The position numbers were made by a program, and so were the translations under genes. This document shows, in pieces, positions 21,854-34,800 of a stretch of 64,000 nucleotides of DNA (position 1 is the first letter of the stretch; each line of letters begins with the position of its first letter). The stretch is from Paraconiothyrium sp. Pb-2020 (lineage: Eukaryota; Ascomycota; Dothideomycetes; Pleosporales; Didymosphaeriaceae). The notes beneath the pieces were generated by a model. It made no database searches and was not told where the DNA came from. It saw nothing but the letters and a program-made list of their open reading frames with translations. Location: NCBI GenBank assembly GCA_022419385.1, contig JAJUBI010000003.1, positions 620,001 through 684,000 on the forward strand, given 5' to 3'.

Positions 21854-23411
21854 GGCGATGCTCGGAATAACGATTCCGACAGTGAGAGAGAATATGTTCA
21901 GATATCTGCAATCCAAAGCCACAGTGGAGTGTATGGAAAGCAATATTTAGGCAGGAGAGGCTGCGAATGAACGGTGTGACTCAATCGGTTCTGTCGGGCC
22001 CTTTCAAGTACTGGCTCACAGCACAATTGCACCGACGAAGGAAGCAGACGAGGAACACGTACGAACGGACACGATATGATCAGCGGTATACGTCATCGCC
22101 ACGTCTACGTTTGGCCAATCGCAACTGCGCCTTGTGGCACAGGACAGGATGAACATGTCTCTCTCTGAAGCTGAGTGAAACACTCCTCAAGACAGAATTC
22201 TCGGCTAGTATGAAACGAACGTATAAACCGTCAGCAGTGACGTAATGCGTACCTTGGGGTCGAAGAGCGGCTGGGTCCAAGTACACTCCTTGAAGCACAT
22301 TGTTTCGATCGAGATGGGGAAACATGTTTTGGCCCCATCGTAATGTAAAAAAACGACCGTTTGCATAAGCTCGGCGTAAGCCCCCGGGCGTAACGATCGA
22401 CATGTTACATGGGACCGCAAGGAGTCCACGGGTGTAAGCTTGCACGTGGCGGAGTGAAGGATCATTACCATAGGTAGGCACTCGGTCCTAGCGGAACACA
22501 ACTCTAGTCGCGGTGCCCCTTCTGCGGTACACCACAGTGGGAGAAAGACGAATTACCTAGGTAGGCTGTGTCCACGAGTAACATTCTTCGCGTCGCCCTC
22601 GAGTGTGTACTACCGTAGTCGAACACCATTGTTGAAAGCGGCACTGTCCTGGAAACCAAATAGTGCCTGAATTTTCTCTCCGCCCGTCATATAATACCCT
22701 CATGAGCTGAGCTCGCGCCTTTTGGTCGTAGCTACACAGCCTATCATTACGTCAAGTACTTCAATGGTGACCAGTAAGTTGACGAAGGTCTCCCAAAAAA
22801 GCTGCAAATTAAGCAGCTTCAAAGACGGTTCTTCTCTTAGAATACACCTTCTCGTACGTGAACTAGGCACCCGCTCCATGCATGGAGGTTTCGAGTACTC
22901 TTTGGGTACTGCATTCGGTCTAGAGCTTATGATGAGCTTTGTGGAAGGAGTAATTGCGGATAGACTTGCAATGCCTTGGTGGTGCTTTGTAACACCTTGT
23001 GACGGAATATCAGGCTTTCTCATCCTACGAGTAGAAGCTATACGAGCGGTTGCCATCATATTTCCGCGTCCTGTTTTCTAGGTCACCTTTAATGCTGCGC
23101 CTTTTTTTGTGTCACAATCTTACTTTGTCTCATCCTTCACCCAAGATCTTTGTTGCTCGCTCCGAGTTGATTGCCATGTGCCTCAAACACGGGCCCGAGT
23201 TGTTAGGCGACGGAGACGCCTTGTAATGGACACTGACCTTGGCCCCGTATAAATCGACGATGCAAAGTGATATTGGGAGGTTTCATGTATTTAAGCCAGC
23301 GAAGCTGCCTCATCTATCCCAAGCTCAGTACAGCATCGTTATCAGAGCCTGGAAAGTCCTTCACCATCAATAAATCGTGCTTTTTCTCTCTCGCCTGGTC
23401 ATCTATCGATC
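21854..23411. other. Intergenic 1.6 kb
   Basis: No supported gene. Around 22700-23080 both strands are open for about 119 codons without family likeness. The right end is the promoter of the peptidase gene, with TATAAA at 23248-23253. Confidence 0.45.
23248..23253 (+). promoter_or_regulatory. TATA box of peptidase gene
   Basis: TATAAA in a C-rich context, 159 bp upstream of the ATG at 23412. Confidence 0.4.
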
Positions 23412-24637
23412 ATGAAGACCTTCACCAATCAAATAGTGGCGGTGGCTGCTGTTTTCGCAGTGGTGCAAGCTCACCCTCAAGGGTACTTAGCTCTGGAATA
23501 GTTCTATGAAGGCACGTATGCTGACTTAGCTTTAGAGGGTTGCATTTCGCCAGTCTTAATCCGGCTTGGACGGTGAAAAGAGCACTGTACAACCTCGACA
23601 AGGTCAGCGACCAAGGTCAAAAAGACAAACTTACCCAAGGTCTCAAGGATGCTGTCACAATTGCAGCAAAGGTGCTCGAGAAGATGGATGACGACGCTCA
23701 CAAAGACAAACTTGGATATTGGTTTGGCGACAAGAAGTCGGGCGAAAATGAGAAGGAGATTATTAGACAAGTCTACAAGAATTTCGTTGGGAGCAACTCC
23801 GACGGCACAGGCGCGGACACACTTGGCCAGGTCCTTGTCTTCTCTGACGACTACTGGAAGCCCACGGACAGAGAGCTTCCGGGAGTTGGTGATGGAAATA
23901 CGGCTTATTGCTCACTAGAGAAGGATGGCAAGACTGGCGCTGCTTACTACAAGAGTACTGCAGATAAGAAGCCTGGCATGCACTACTGCGACAAAGTCTT
24001 CGATAGGACGAACTTGGAAACCTTGACGAAAGACAGCTGCGCCAAGCTGGGAGATCATATCAGCACTGCGGTTTGGACCAAGAATTTCATTGGAGCAAAT
24101 GTCCTACACGAGTTTATGTGAGTCAGTTCGCTACAGTACTGTCTTTAGCCACTCAACGAGCGACGACTGACACCTTCTATAGGCACTATCCCAGAGTCGG
24201 CAAAGACGCTGTAGGGACACAGATTGGAGATACAAAATACGATGCCTACCAATGCCGCGTCCTAGCTACCAACAGCGACCTTATTCCCAACGATCCAGAT
24301 GGTAAGCAATGGAAGGAGAGGACCATCATCAACGCTGACACGTATGTCTGGTATGCCCTGGTAAGCTTCACATCATGGCACCTTAGCATTTGGCTCTGCC
24401 CAATCACTTACCCACTGTTAGGATATTGCCTTCCAGGAAATTTGCAAGAAAACTTTCTCCGGCCCCCGCGATGAGCGCGATGACGATGAGACCAATCAAG
24501 ACTGGCCCGACTCCAATCCTGACACAGACGAGACTTGGGATGGAAACTGCAATTGTGATGAGAACAGCTGCCCTCCTAGCTCGCCACCGTGTTGTGCGAA
24601 CGGGTCTTGTGGTAACAAACCTCGACGTTTTATGTAG
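23412..24637 (+). CDS. Secreted HExxH zinc metallopeptidase, M35-like
   Basis: Probable extracellular peptidase of the deuterolysin/lysine-specific metallo-endopeptidase type. Four exons: 23412-23482, 23536-24117, 24183-24360 and 24422-24637; total 1047 nt, 348 residues, phases consistent. The signal peptide is MKTFTNQIVAVAAVFAVVQA. The zinc motif HEFMH (GANVLHEFMHYPRVG) is split by the second intron, so it is seen only after splicing. Downstream NADTYVWYALDIAFQEICKK matches the block with the third zinc ligand (Asp) of aspzincins and their relatives. The tail is Asp-rich, then Cys-rich (CNCDENSCPPSSPPCC) and could be disulfide-bonded. Calling it aspzincin is by motif and order, not alignment. 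It could be a role-shifted member of the fungal 'HRxxH' group. Confidence 0.8.
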
Positions 24638-25651
24638 GAAGATCATATGACGCCTGATGAAGTTAGAACTTGGAAACGAGGATGCTGTGTCCGTTCCAGG
24701 CGAGAAGTGCAGCTTGATGGTTTGGAACATTCCAACTTGATTGCTTAGGCTTCGGAACGTCGTTCTGGCTGTTTTTATTCTTTTTGCAATATCAAATTTT
24801 TCCGAGCACAATATTCCTCTTCCAGCCTTCTTCCTACATAATTCTTATTCTTCGACCAGTACGCGTAGACGGCAGCAGCAGCGCTACGCCGAGCACTCGC
24901 ATGCAATACATCGCGCCGGCCAGCATGTACGAGTAAGTCTTTGCCGTGCGCAGGCGGTTCTGTCGGCGTCGGTCCTTAGCACGGCAAGTGAGTGAACGAG
25001 CCCGCTCCTGAATGGCCTGTTGCCTGTCGAGACGAACGTGAACAATGTGAGCGCCTGGAGGAGCACTTCCAGCTGCGCCTGGAGCTGAATTTCGTCTTAG
25101 GCGTCGCCATCCAACATCTCCCACAAGCCGCTGCTGCTTAGGATTTGTTACTGCGCAATTCTCTTCTCGCTCGCTCTGCAGCTTCTGCTGCATCTCTGTT
25201 GCGTCGAGGGCGAAGCGTCCTGTTCAAGAGGTGGCATAGGACTGCAGTTCCTGCCATTAGAATATCTCTACTTCCTGCGAGAGGAATTGTTCCCGCATAG
25301 CGTCCGCCTTTTATACACTACAGGCGACAGTGCGCAGGCTGCGCTTTCGCAACTGTCGCCTGACTGCCTTGCGGTTGCCTGTGAAGCAGTCTTTGTGCTG
25401 ACTAAGCAGCCTCACCGCCCGGGCCGCTTCGCCAACTCACCTAGCCATAAAAACATGGCCCTCTGCTTGCCCCACGACACTGCACTCCTTCTGCCCCTCG
25501 CTCCCCACCTCACCCATAAAGGTACGCTCGCGCAGCCCACAAGACCACGCCGCTCGACTTCGATCTCGCCCGATAGCTGGAATCTAACTTTTTCGCAGTT
25601 TCTGCGCTATCACAACAGCACCCGTAACCCCGCCACAACAAACCACACACC
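24638..25651. other. Intergenic 1.0 kb
   Basis: No gene I can support. A minus-strand frame at 24834-25193 is Arg-rich with no family likeness. The last 200 bases are the pyrimidine-rich promoter and 5' UTR of the Ran gene. Confidence 0.45.
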
Positions 25652-26515
25652 ATGGCCGAAGCCACAGGACAGGGCGTCCCCACCTTCAAGCTTGTGCTTG
25701 TCGGTGACGGTGGTACCGGAAAGGTGCGTTTTTTTAACCTTGTCGCATTCCTGCGCGCTCAGTCCGCGACATTTGCGACCAGCAGGGCGATTCGCAAACG
25801 TCAAAACATGCGACTAACGATCGATTGCAGACCACCTTCGTCAAGCGCCACTTGACTGGAGAATTCGAGAAGAAGTACATTGCGACCCTCGGTGTCGAAG
25901 TCCACCCTCTCGGCTTCACCACGGTACGTTCCGCACACGTCTGCACGTTGACGACGGCATACTGATAGAAGGCAGAACCTCGGACAGATTCAGTTCGACG
26001 TTTGGGACACCGCCGGTCAGGAGAAGTTCGGTGGTCTCCGTGATGGATACTACATCAACGGACAGTGCGGTATCATCATGTTCGACGTTACCTCCCGTAT
26101 CACCTACAAGAACGTTCCCAACTGGCACCGTACGTTCCAACCCCTCAAAGCGCAATTTCATCGCTAATAAACCCCAGGTGATCTCGTCCGTGTCTGCGAG
26201 AACATCCCGATTGTCCTCACTGGTAACAAGGTTGACGTGAAGGAGCGCAAGGTCAAGGCCAAGGCTATCACCTTCCACCGAAAGAAGAACCTCCAGTACT
26301 ACGACATCTCGGCCAAGTCGAACTACAACTTCGAGAAGCCCTTCCTCTGGCTCGCCCGGAAACTCGTCGGCAACCAGACCCTCGAGTTCGTCGCTGCCCC
26401 CGCCCTGGCTCCCCCGGAGGTCCAGGTCGACCAGGCCGTGCTCGAGCAGTACCAGAAGGAGATGGCGGACGCTGCGCAGATGCGCCTGCCCGACGAGGAG
26501 GACGCCGACTTGTAG
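25652..26515 (+). CDS. Ran GTPase (Gsp1)
   Basis: Nuclear small GTPase that sets the RanGTP gradient for nucleocytoplasmic transport and spindle assembly. Four exons: 25652-25723, 25831-25923, 25988-26129 and 26178-26515; total 645 nt, 214 residues, the usual Ran length. The P-loop GDGGTGKTTFVKRHL is split by the first intron; switch I has EKKYIATLGVEVHPL, switch II WDTAGQEKFGGLRDGYY, and the guanine motifs are TGNKVD and DISAKSNYNFEKPF. The acidic C-terminus DEEDADL is the Ran hallmark. No CAAX prenylation signal, as expected. This call is essentially certain. Confidence 0.98.
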
Positions 26516-27375
26516 ATATGGTCTTCTAATCAGACACGCCTCTGCAACATTCAAGGGTTGCACGAGCGCTGCGATGGATAACGAGCATGATAACGGACAT
26601 CTAGCGATTGGGATAGTTTTGGGGAAGCATGCGTACGAACATTACTAGCGAAAATGGGACTAGATGAAGGGAATTGGTGTGGGTGGGTGGAGCTTTTCTT
26701 CGAGCTTTCCTTCCATTATGAGACGCTGGAATAGCTGGCGTTTCCGATGAACAATTAGAGGCTCGAGAGCGTTCTTGAGATCATACCCTTCGCAATCCCA
26801 GCATGGCTATTAGTGATGATGCATTGACCCCATTTCGTACATTTACCTTCAGGTGTCGTGTGCGTGCGCTGCACACGTTGCGAAAAGTTTTCCGCTCGCT
26901 TTGCGTCCCCTGTAGGCGCGTTTGACGTCATGGTCGTCGCACATGGACAACAATTCCCCTACTACACGATCGTCAACAACAACCGAGCAATTCATGATTG
27001 GCAATCGTATGGACTTCATATTCGTCGTCTACTCTACTTGAAGAGATGGGAGAATTTTAGGAGGATATTTCCCATGCCTGCCATCTACATTACAACCCGG
27101 AGCATCCCCAATACATGAAGAGATTCGTCACCCGTGATATCCAACACCAAAGGAAACAGGAAATGCGCGCTAGTAAGGTCGCTAAACGGCCGTCGTGGAA
27201 TGGAATGAGAAGAGACGAAGTGGTATAATCGCTACTTTTGAGGTAGGTGGTGGGTGTGTAGATTACAAAATCGGGGTACGTCTTTGAATTTGTCACCTCG
27301 CGGTTCGTCTAGGACTTGAGCATTCTACACGACCTTAGCAACTCCGCCACCCCTGTGATAAGCAGAAGAAAAGAC
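26516..27375. other. Convergent 3' flanks of Ran and Zn2Cys6 genes
   Basis: 860 bp between two convergent genes. No ORF with support; it should hold both 3' UTRs. Confidence 0.5.
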
Positions 27376-29422
27376 TTACGGAGCGATAAGCTGGTTGTAC
27401 TGCTGTACTGGTACTGTCGCACCCTCCTCGATGACAGTGCGTATAACCTCGTCGTTCGCGATGTTGTTCCACAGATGGATGCTCATCGCCTTCTTGCTGT
27501 TCCACAGCGTGTGCGCGACGCCCCGGACCTGCCCCAGCACCACATGCGCGATATCCCACGTGTGGCCGTACTGCTGTAACGTGCCGACGTCCAGGCGGAT
27601 GCTCTGCTTGATGATGTCGTCCTGGCCGTCTGGGACGAGGAAGGACCAGTAGGACAGATGCACGACGGACGCCATGACGACGACGCACGTGAAGAAGGGC
27701 GTGTGGTAGATGAGCTGGCCGGGGAGCTTGATGAGGGAGGAGATGTTCTCGGCGGAGGTGAGGCATTTCGCGGTGTGGATCTCGCGCGTTTGCGTGGGGA
27801 GAAGGACTTGTCCGGGCTGCACGCAGATGTTGACGTTTTCGACGCGGCCGAAGCCGAGGTTGCTGCGCGGGCGGTGCAGCATGATGGTGCTGCCGGCGTT
27901 TACCATGTGTGCTTGGAAAAGCACTTCGTCTATCACGCCGTCGTTGTTGACTATCTCGAGTTTGTTGGCTGGTAAGTGCAGACGCCAGTTTACGAGATAG
28001 GAGTCTACGACGTCGACGGCGTGGTATTCGAATTGAGAGTCGAGGCGAGCGACTTCGAAGACTTTGCCTAGGATGCGGATCGCATCGATTAGGTAGGTGA
28101 AGGAGGAAAAGATGATTTCTTCGGGAGCGAAGGCAGAGTCGTCGTATTCCTGGAGGGTGTGCGGGTAGGGTATTGCGCCGGAGAAGTACTGGTGGTCTTC
28201 GCAGGGTAGCGGAACGTCGGTTGCGATGTCTTTCAAGCGGAACTGGACGCCCGGGTTGACGGCGGTCAACATGCCATTGACGGTGTAGGAGGACCACCAG
28301 GTTCGTCGCCAGCTTTCTTCGAGGATGCGGTCGTTGTTGCCGTGGATGAGGGCGTAGTCCATGCGGTGCATGCCCAGCTCCAGGACTAGATTTTGTACGA
28401 GGCCGAAGATCTGGGCAGAACGGGGTACTTCGTTGTTGGCGTGCAGACCTACAGCGTAGAGGATGAGTGCTTGTACTGAGAAACCATCTCTTGGAAATTG
28501 ACCGCTGTCAATCGTCCGGTTCGTTGCCTCCTTATACATATCCGTGGGAACCTCGGCGAGGTAGCAGGATCCAAGATATTGAACAGCATACTCCAGGAGT
28601 GGCGCTCTCCTATCTTTGAAGAGCTGCATCAATTGGAGCTGGGGCAAAAGGAATGGGTGGGAGTTGTAAAAGTAGTGGTAGAATGCTTGGATAGGTGTAG
28701 GCGGGCCCAGATGGCCAAACTTGTTTAGTCTTTGCGATCCATTGAGGTTGAGCTGAGAGGTGGCACTTGGTGGGGTGATAAGACCGATGCTCTGAGTGGT
28801 GCTCAGCTGGTTGGCAAGGGCCAATTCGTTGGCGAAAGCATATTCAGGTGATAATGACTGATGGCTGGTGGGAGTAAGGTTGGTATTGAGTATGGGACCT
28901 GATGGCAGGGCATTCACTTCCTGAACTTTTTGATATAAGCAGAGGTACAGTAGTAGAGAGCGCTGGAAACAGACCAGGTGCGGCAGGGGCGCCGTTCTCT
29001 CCAGGCTTCTTCCTCTTGCCCTTCCAGCCACGGCGTGACTTGATGTAGGTACAGTCTACGCCATCGGCCCTGCACCGCGAGCATCTTACGCCGCCATCGC
29101 ACTTGAGATGGCGGCTGCGGCACGGGACGCACGCGACGGCTACTGACGTGCGCGCATGAGATGCATTCTGGCCGCCTTGTTGACCGTTTTGCTGGTCATT
29201 CTGCTGATCGGTCTGGCTGTCCTTCCGCTCATTGTCAGACTTGGGGGTCAGGGCGGGCGGAGTGTTGCTATGCTGGCTCGCGTGAGCGGTAGAGCTTCCC
29301 GGGGGCGATAGGTGTAGCGCCAGAGGCGACGAGTCGGCGGAATCCTGGGCTTGGGCCCAAAAAGCGGGATCCACCGCTGCCGAGCCTGGCATATTGGCCA
29401 GCGGGTAGGGCTGCGAGGCCAT
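27376..29422 (-). CDS. Zn2Cys6 fungal-specific transcription factor
   Basis: Nuclear DNA-binding regulator. Two exons on the minus strand, 28975-29422 and 27376-28925, total 1998 nt, 665 residues; the intron (28926-28974) is short and ends AAAAG, so the acceptor is the least certain point. The Zn2Cys6 cluster is CVPCRSRHLKCDGGVRCSRC then RADGVDCTYI (about residues 105-135), followed by the basic RRGWKGKRKK. A Gln-rich N-terminal stretch and a Ser/Pro-rich part precede it. The fungal_trans (middle homology) region occupies about 250-600, including LELGMHRMDYAL, ILEESWRRTWWSSYTVNG and ELGM-type motifs. The target genes are unknown. It ends 875 bp before the stop of the uge3-like gene and is on the same strand, so a role in controlling the nearby cluster is possible but unproven. 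Confidence 0.9.
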
Positions 29423-30297
29423 GCTGGGAGGAGAGTCTAAACGCAAGCAGCGCCCTCAATTGCAAGAGTTATCCGGAGTGCCTTGGGTTGCAACCACGGT
29501 GGGAGGTGAATGTCGTGCTGCGGGTCGCATTCGGAGGAAGATGCGGGACGGTCACGTGCAGCTTAAGCGCAGTGGAACCGCCCAATGCCCCATCCCGCAT
29601 TGTAACCTGTGCCGTTTCGAGCAGTGATCGCGTAGCCGGCGCCATCGCTGCAAACGACAACTCGTGTGCTTTTAGCGCTGCTCGACGCCTCTTTGTTCCA
29701 CGCCGTGCGACGCGAGCGCGCGTTCTTACGCCCGATCGCATGCGCGCCGAGTCGTTGACAGTCTGCGCCGAGCATGTTCGACCGTTGCACCACGTCGAGG
29801 GGGCAGCGCTGAGCGGCTATCAGACGCCACGGTGAGCTTTGTCTCTTCGCACCACTCGAGATGAGTCTGGAGAGCTCGAGCCAGTCACACCAACTTTCGC
29901 GACATCGATATCGCGACGACCAGCTCTATCCAAGTGCCGGCATTGCTAGGCCGCATGAATCATTCGTTCGCAGTACTAACCATTCGGGCCGACGCGACTA
30001 GGACCACTCCACGCGGCCAACTGTCACGTCAAACCTCACTACCTCTCTATCTTGAATCACACCCCTTCATTCTCGGCCGAGTCATGGTCATAGAAAGAGA
30101 TATCATCTGATTATGCTGGACCACTCGGGGTCTTTTGAAGGGGGAATATCTATGACGCTACGTTATGCAAGTGCAGATATCGGACGCCCAAACGCCTTGC
30201 TAAGCCCCCAGAATCACCTCTATCAGACCGTGGTACTGAAGAATGTGTACATAACGAACAGGATTGCCGACAATGCCTCAACGTGCTATCTCCGCTG
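29423..30297. other. Intergenic between regulator and epimerase
   Basis: Holds the promoter of the Zn2Cys6 gene and the 3' flank of the epimerase gene. Open frames here lack family likeness. Confidence 0.5.
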
Positions 30298-31827
30298 CTA
30301 GCATTCCATCTCGTCAGCGACCGGACACCGCCCTTTGGTAAAGTTCCACACGTCAGTCGAACAGTCCTTCAACGTCTTCTGTGCCTTCCATGCAAGTTCG
30401 CTCTCGGCTCTTCGGACTTCTGCTACGCAGAAGCCAACGTCACCCGCCCTCCGGCCCACCTCACGCACTGGGATTGTTCTTCCTGAGGTACTCTGAAGGC
30501 TCTCGTGCACCTCACGTACTGTATGGCCTCGGCCGGTTCCTGGCAATTGTTAGCATCGTCTTCTTGGAGAGCGCTGGGCGGACTTACCGAGATTGTAGGC
30601 CCGGAAAGGTGCTTTGACACGACCGGCCGCCGACGCCGCCAATGCAGCAATATGGCCTTGCGCCAGATCGACAACATGGATAAAATCTCGAACAGCTGTT
30701 CCATCTGGGGTATTCCAGTCGGTACCAAAAATGTCCAAGACTGGCTTAGCGCCTGTCAGGACGGTGGCAATGACGGGGATGAGGTTGCTGGGTTTTTGAC
30801 GAGGATCTTCACCGAGCTGTCCAGACTCGTGGCATCCAACCTGATCAACATACGTCAGCAATCACTCGTTCCAATTACCTGGCTAACTTACGGGGTTGAA
30901 GTATCGCAAGGCTGTGATCGACCACGTTGCATCCGACCGCGCAATGTCCGCCAAAATCGATTCGCACATGAACTTTGACCGGCCATACGGCGAGGTGAGG
31001 CCCATTACTCCGGGAATTGCCTGTAGCTCATTTCCATCGTTGTCGCGAAATGTTTCCGGATGGTGCACGCAAAGTTCTTCGCGTAGAGGAGCACCGCAGT
31101 TGGCGCTTTCACCGTACACCGTTGCCGAGGACGAGAAGACGAAGTTCTTGATACCAAACTCCTCGAGAAGACCAAGGAATTCCACCATTCCGCAAACGTT
31201 GTTCATGTAGTACTTGAGGGGCATACGAATGCTCTCTTCGACTGACTTGTAAGCGGCAAAGTGGATTACACCAGTAATCCTTGACTGCCGCTCAACCACA
31301 GGCCCTGGCGCGTCTTCTGGTTCCATATCAATACCGGAATCCGTGCGCTGGAGAGTCGAATAAGGGAAGCGCGCAGACGAGGTGGCTGCTGGCTTGTTGC
31401 ATATGCTGTATGACGAGTAATTTGCAAGGATTGACCTCATCCGGGGACTCCGATAATCCAGCTGCTGAAAGTGTAGTGCCGGTACTGGCTTACTGAGGAC
31501 TGCGCAATGCTCGATTGCCAATGCCTTGATACGGTGCAAGACATTTTCGTACGAGTTGCTCAAGTCGTCGACGACCAAGACATTGTAGTCCGCCTTCATC
31601 AGCTCAAGAACAGTGTGAGACCCGATGTAACCAAGGCCTCCCACCACCATGATAAATGAAGGCGAAGCATTTTCGCCAATGTCTAAGGGATCCGCCGCGA
31701 TGTCCTCATCGAACAGGACCGACTTTTGGGTGTCTGGGGTGTTGATGACTTCAGGCGACGCAGCGACTGACAGAGAGAAGCTTGACGGAGACGAAGCTCT
31801 TGTGCTCGTGTTCAAACAACACTCCAT
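30298..31827 (-). CDS. uge3: UDP-glucose/UDP-GlcNAc 4-epimerase, Uge3-like
   Basis: NAD-dependent Rossmann epimerase; in the A. fumigatus GAG cluster Uge3 supplies UDP-galactose and UDP-GalNAc. Three exons on the minus strand: 30892-31827, 30588-30840 and 30298-30539; total 1431 nt, 476 residues. The NAD motif GGLGYIGSHT is at about residue 63 after an unusual Ser-rich N-terminal extension. The catalytic Tyr-Lys is in YGRSK with the Ser/Thr in SSSATVYG. Substrate-binding motifs RYFNPVGCHESG and DGTAVRDFIHVVDLAQGH follow. An insertion near residue 150 (CNKPAATSSARFPYSTLQ, then a Glu/Pro-rich segment) makes it longer than typical 340-370-residue epimerases. The gene name is by cluster position; without the neighbours this could equally be a general Gal10/Uge5-type epimerase. 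TATA-like TATATAA lies at about 31907-31914. Confidence 0.85.
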
Positions 31828-34800
31828 GGCGAGATCAGAAAGTTAAGAGGATTCAAAGAGTGACTGTGATTCTCGACGCTACCCGAAACCGATACGTGCG
31901 ATCGCCTTATATATGCCTAAGCCTTTAAAAGGTTCACGAAGCACAGCCCGATTCAGTAGAGTATATTCGATGCAAGTTTTTTCCAGTTCCGCCCAATATC
32001 GTTTATGCTGGGCCGCCCTTGGCATGTTCCGGCCGCTTCATCCCGATTTATTCTTGTCAGAAGCTGGCTCTTCGGTCTAGCACTCTCGAATATAGTCTTC
32101 CCTCGGTTACATCCCTGTACAATTTGTACGGCATCACATTGGACTACGTACTTCCAGATGGTGCGCAAGCTTGCAGTCTCCGGATGCTTCTCTGGGTTTT
32201 CGTGGAATATGCAAGTTGGATCTCGCCTGCGACGGAGACGCACACCTTGCTGCTCAAATCTGGCACACGGCATCACGTCTACAGCCGCTCGTTTTACTCG
32301 ATTTGGCTCCACACATCTAGACAACACTTCGTAGCCTGCGCTCACAGATGCTGCATGCTTTCCGGTGACTCCCTGCCTAGCCGTTCTCAAACTTCACAAC
32401 AGGCAGGTAGGTACACGTGCGCGATTAGCCACGGACTCCTCCGTTATTCTCCCGCTACGTTCTCCCCTCGAACGGAGCGGGAAAAACCTTCCTTCAGCTG
32501 CGCGGATTCGCCTTCGAGCATCGCCGCTGCTTTGGTTCGAGAGGCATATTTCTGACCAAGGAAGGGCTTCACCGCATCCACGAGTACAGTCTACGGCAGT
32601 CGAAATCCCGAACAATGGCGCCGGGGCACCGTTGCCGCTACAGTAGGACTACTTGCATGGCAATCACATATTGAACGCACTCGACTGCGTCTGCACGGTC
32701 GGTTACGTGTCTACCACGTGGGTGCCGAAATTCTCTACTCTCGACCCTCCAGGAGTTGCAGTCTCTTCGGGAAGGCGTGTGCATGATGCCTTGTGAGCCT
32801 CGTATGGTCCCTCTCACGCTAGAATGTGCCCGCGTTAGCATTCAAAATGTGTCATCCAGATTTGTCTCATATCTACAGACCGGTCTCAGCAGCCATCTGA
32901 GGAGTCACGGGTCAAGGGAAGGCCATGTTGGTACGAAAATCCCTTTCATTTCGGCATTGGGCAAGGCAACACTTGTACTCCCGTTCGATGTCGGTATAGG
33001 TGGCATAGGATTCTGCAATCATATCGACATCGTTCACCCCAGAATGACCAGGTTCAGCTATTGTGGACCTGGCAATCGGATTATTCAAGGTTTCGGCAGT
33101 TGTAGGGTTGGCCTTTAAAGGTACATTGCAGTGCTTGATCCAGGCGCACAAAGCGCCATCATTCATCAATCACACCATCTTTGGTAACATCTGACCATCC
33201 ATTCGCGATGAAAATTCTGCCGAATGCATCCCTTGGGTAGGCAATCTTGCTTAGGCAACTCAGTTTTGCGGATCCGCGACCCAAAGTTGCACTTCCTTTA
33301 CATGCTGCGCCAGATCTAAGTGGCGGGGCGACAGAGCTTGTTGTCTCTCATGTCGTGCCAATGACATCTGGCGTAATACTACCAACTACTGACACAACTT
33401 CAACATATGGTAATACCCCATGGCTGTTTGGGCATGTCCTTAACTGCGCGTTACGGTACTTCGCAGACTTTGCACAGTTGCCCACGCAGATGGGCATCGC
33501 GGGTCCGACAACACAATGCTCAAACTTGCTTAGATATACTGTCGTCGTCTGCTACTTCGGATCGGGCTCTAACATCCACCGAAAATCAGTGCATCAACAG
33601 TTCACGTCTGCACTTCCAATACATGCATGCAGTCGCACGTCATGTTCCTGATCATCTTTCGTCAGCGCAGCTCTCACAGACGGGTGGTATGTGCTGCGAT
33701 GCGTTGATCACCCTCGACCAGATTTAACCTCTTGGACACTCCAGCAGTGTGGTAAGAAGGTGAGAAGGCGGCTGGGTGGTGCGAAGTGAGGTGACTGGTT
33801 AGTGATTCTGCGTCGATGCCTGCGCGGACCGTGAGCCCGCCGGCAGAATTTGCAGTCCTGAGGTGCAAGAACAGGAACAGGAATGGTCAGATCACGAATG
33901 GGTGTGCGATTGCGAAATAAGCATCGATCTCTACACCCTCCCCTTTCCCCCGCGAAACTCGAAGGCCTCCACAACCAGGTGGTAGCGGGGCCTCTCGCCG
34001 CTTTTGCACCTATGACCCTGGTCGCCGATCCCTGACCCATCCTAGCACTAGCGCTTTCGCACTTTAAATCAACCCTACCTTTGCATCTTTCCTGCATCAA
34101 ATGGAGCGGCGAGCCCCTCCACCGGCGTCGGCTGGCCTCCGAGTCGTATAATCTTCGCGCCGTCCTATACAGCCTCAATTCGTTCCCCACAATTGAATCA
34201 AAGACCACTGTTGCGGCTTTGGTGTTGACGTGGCGTTCACTACCGAGCACCTGCGGCTCCATGGACCGAGAAGTGGCAGGGCTTTACTCGTTACTGACGA
34301 TGGTAATGCTTGTCCAGTGAGGAATTCCATGGCGTACCCGATTGGCGACGCGGCTCTTCGAACTTGTTCGACGCTTCGCCACTCTCGAACTGCGGTTCAA
34401 GACGCGTGTCAGCACCACCATCTGTTTAGGAAATGTACCGGCGCCGTCTCCATCAACATGATCACCATCCGTCACCACATCGCATGGTCTGCATGCCCCT
34501 GTTGTACAATGTTGACACGCATAAGCTCCAGTCGCACTACTTTCACCTCTACGTCCTTTTCAGCACGGAGCGATCAGAAGCGTTCAGAATCGAAGCGACG
34601 AGAATGCCGTTGCTAATCATGGACACGATTTCCCGCATAACCGCACCTTCAGCAGCGCACAAGTTCCAATCGAGGCATCGTCAGCCTATTGCAATGCTGT
34701 GCTGGCTGCAGATTCAGCCCCAAGCGCTTCCGCGCCGCGGACTAATGCGAGCAGGGCCTGTAGTCAGGCTTCTCACTCTTGAGGTGGTGTCGAACGCCTT

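Noticed and set aside
21854..21943. Upstream in-frame start with a hydrophobic segment for the unknown gene at 20804
   Set aside because: The segment before the MADPSP start looks like 5' leader rather than a conserved N-terminus; kept only as an alternative.
22700..23081. Long open frames on both strands
   Set aside because: Neither has a family motif, an initiating context or splice continuation; both strands open for 119 codons is compatible with chance in this base composition.
24834..25193. 119-residue minus-strand frame, possible small mitochondrial protein
   Set aside because: Arg-rich without likeness or conserved motif; overlaps the 3' flank of the peptidase gene; not strong enough to call.
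32019..32555. 178-residue plus-strand frame, considered as sph3
   Set aside because: No hydrolase motifs, Cys- and Ser-rich random-looking composition, no splice structure.
33708..34262. 184-residue minus-strand frame in the GAG gap, considered as sph3
   Set aside because: Composition is Arg-rich and lacks any GH135 pattern or signal peptide; the frame begins without a supported promoter and ends in low-complexity text.
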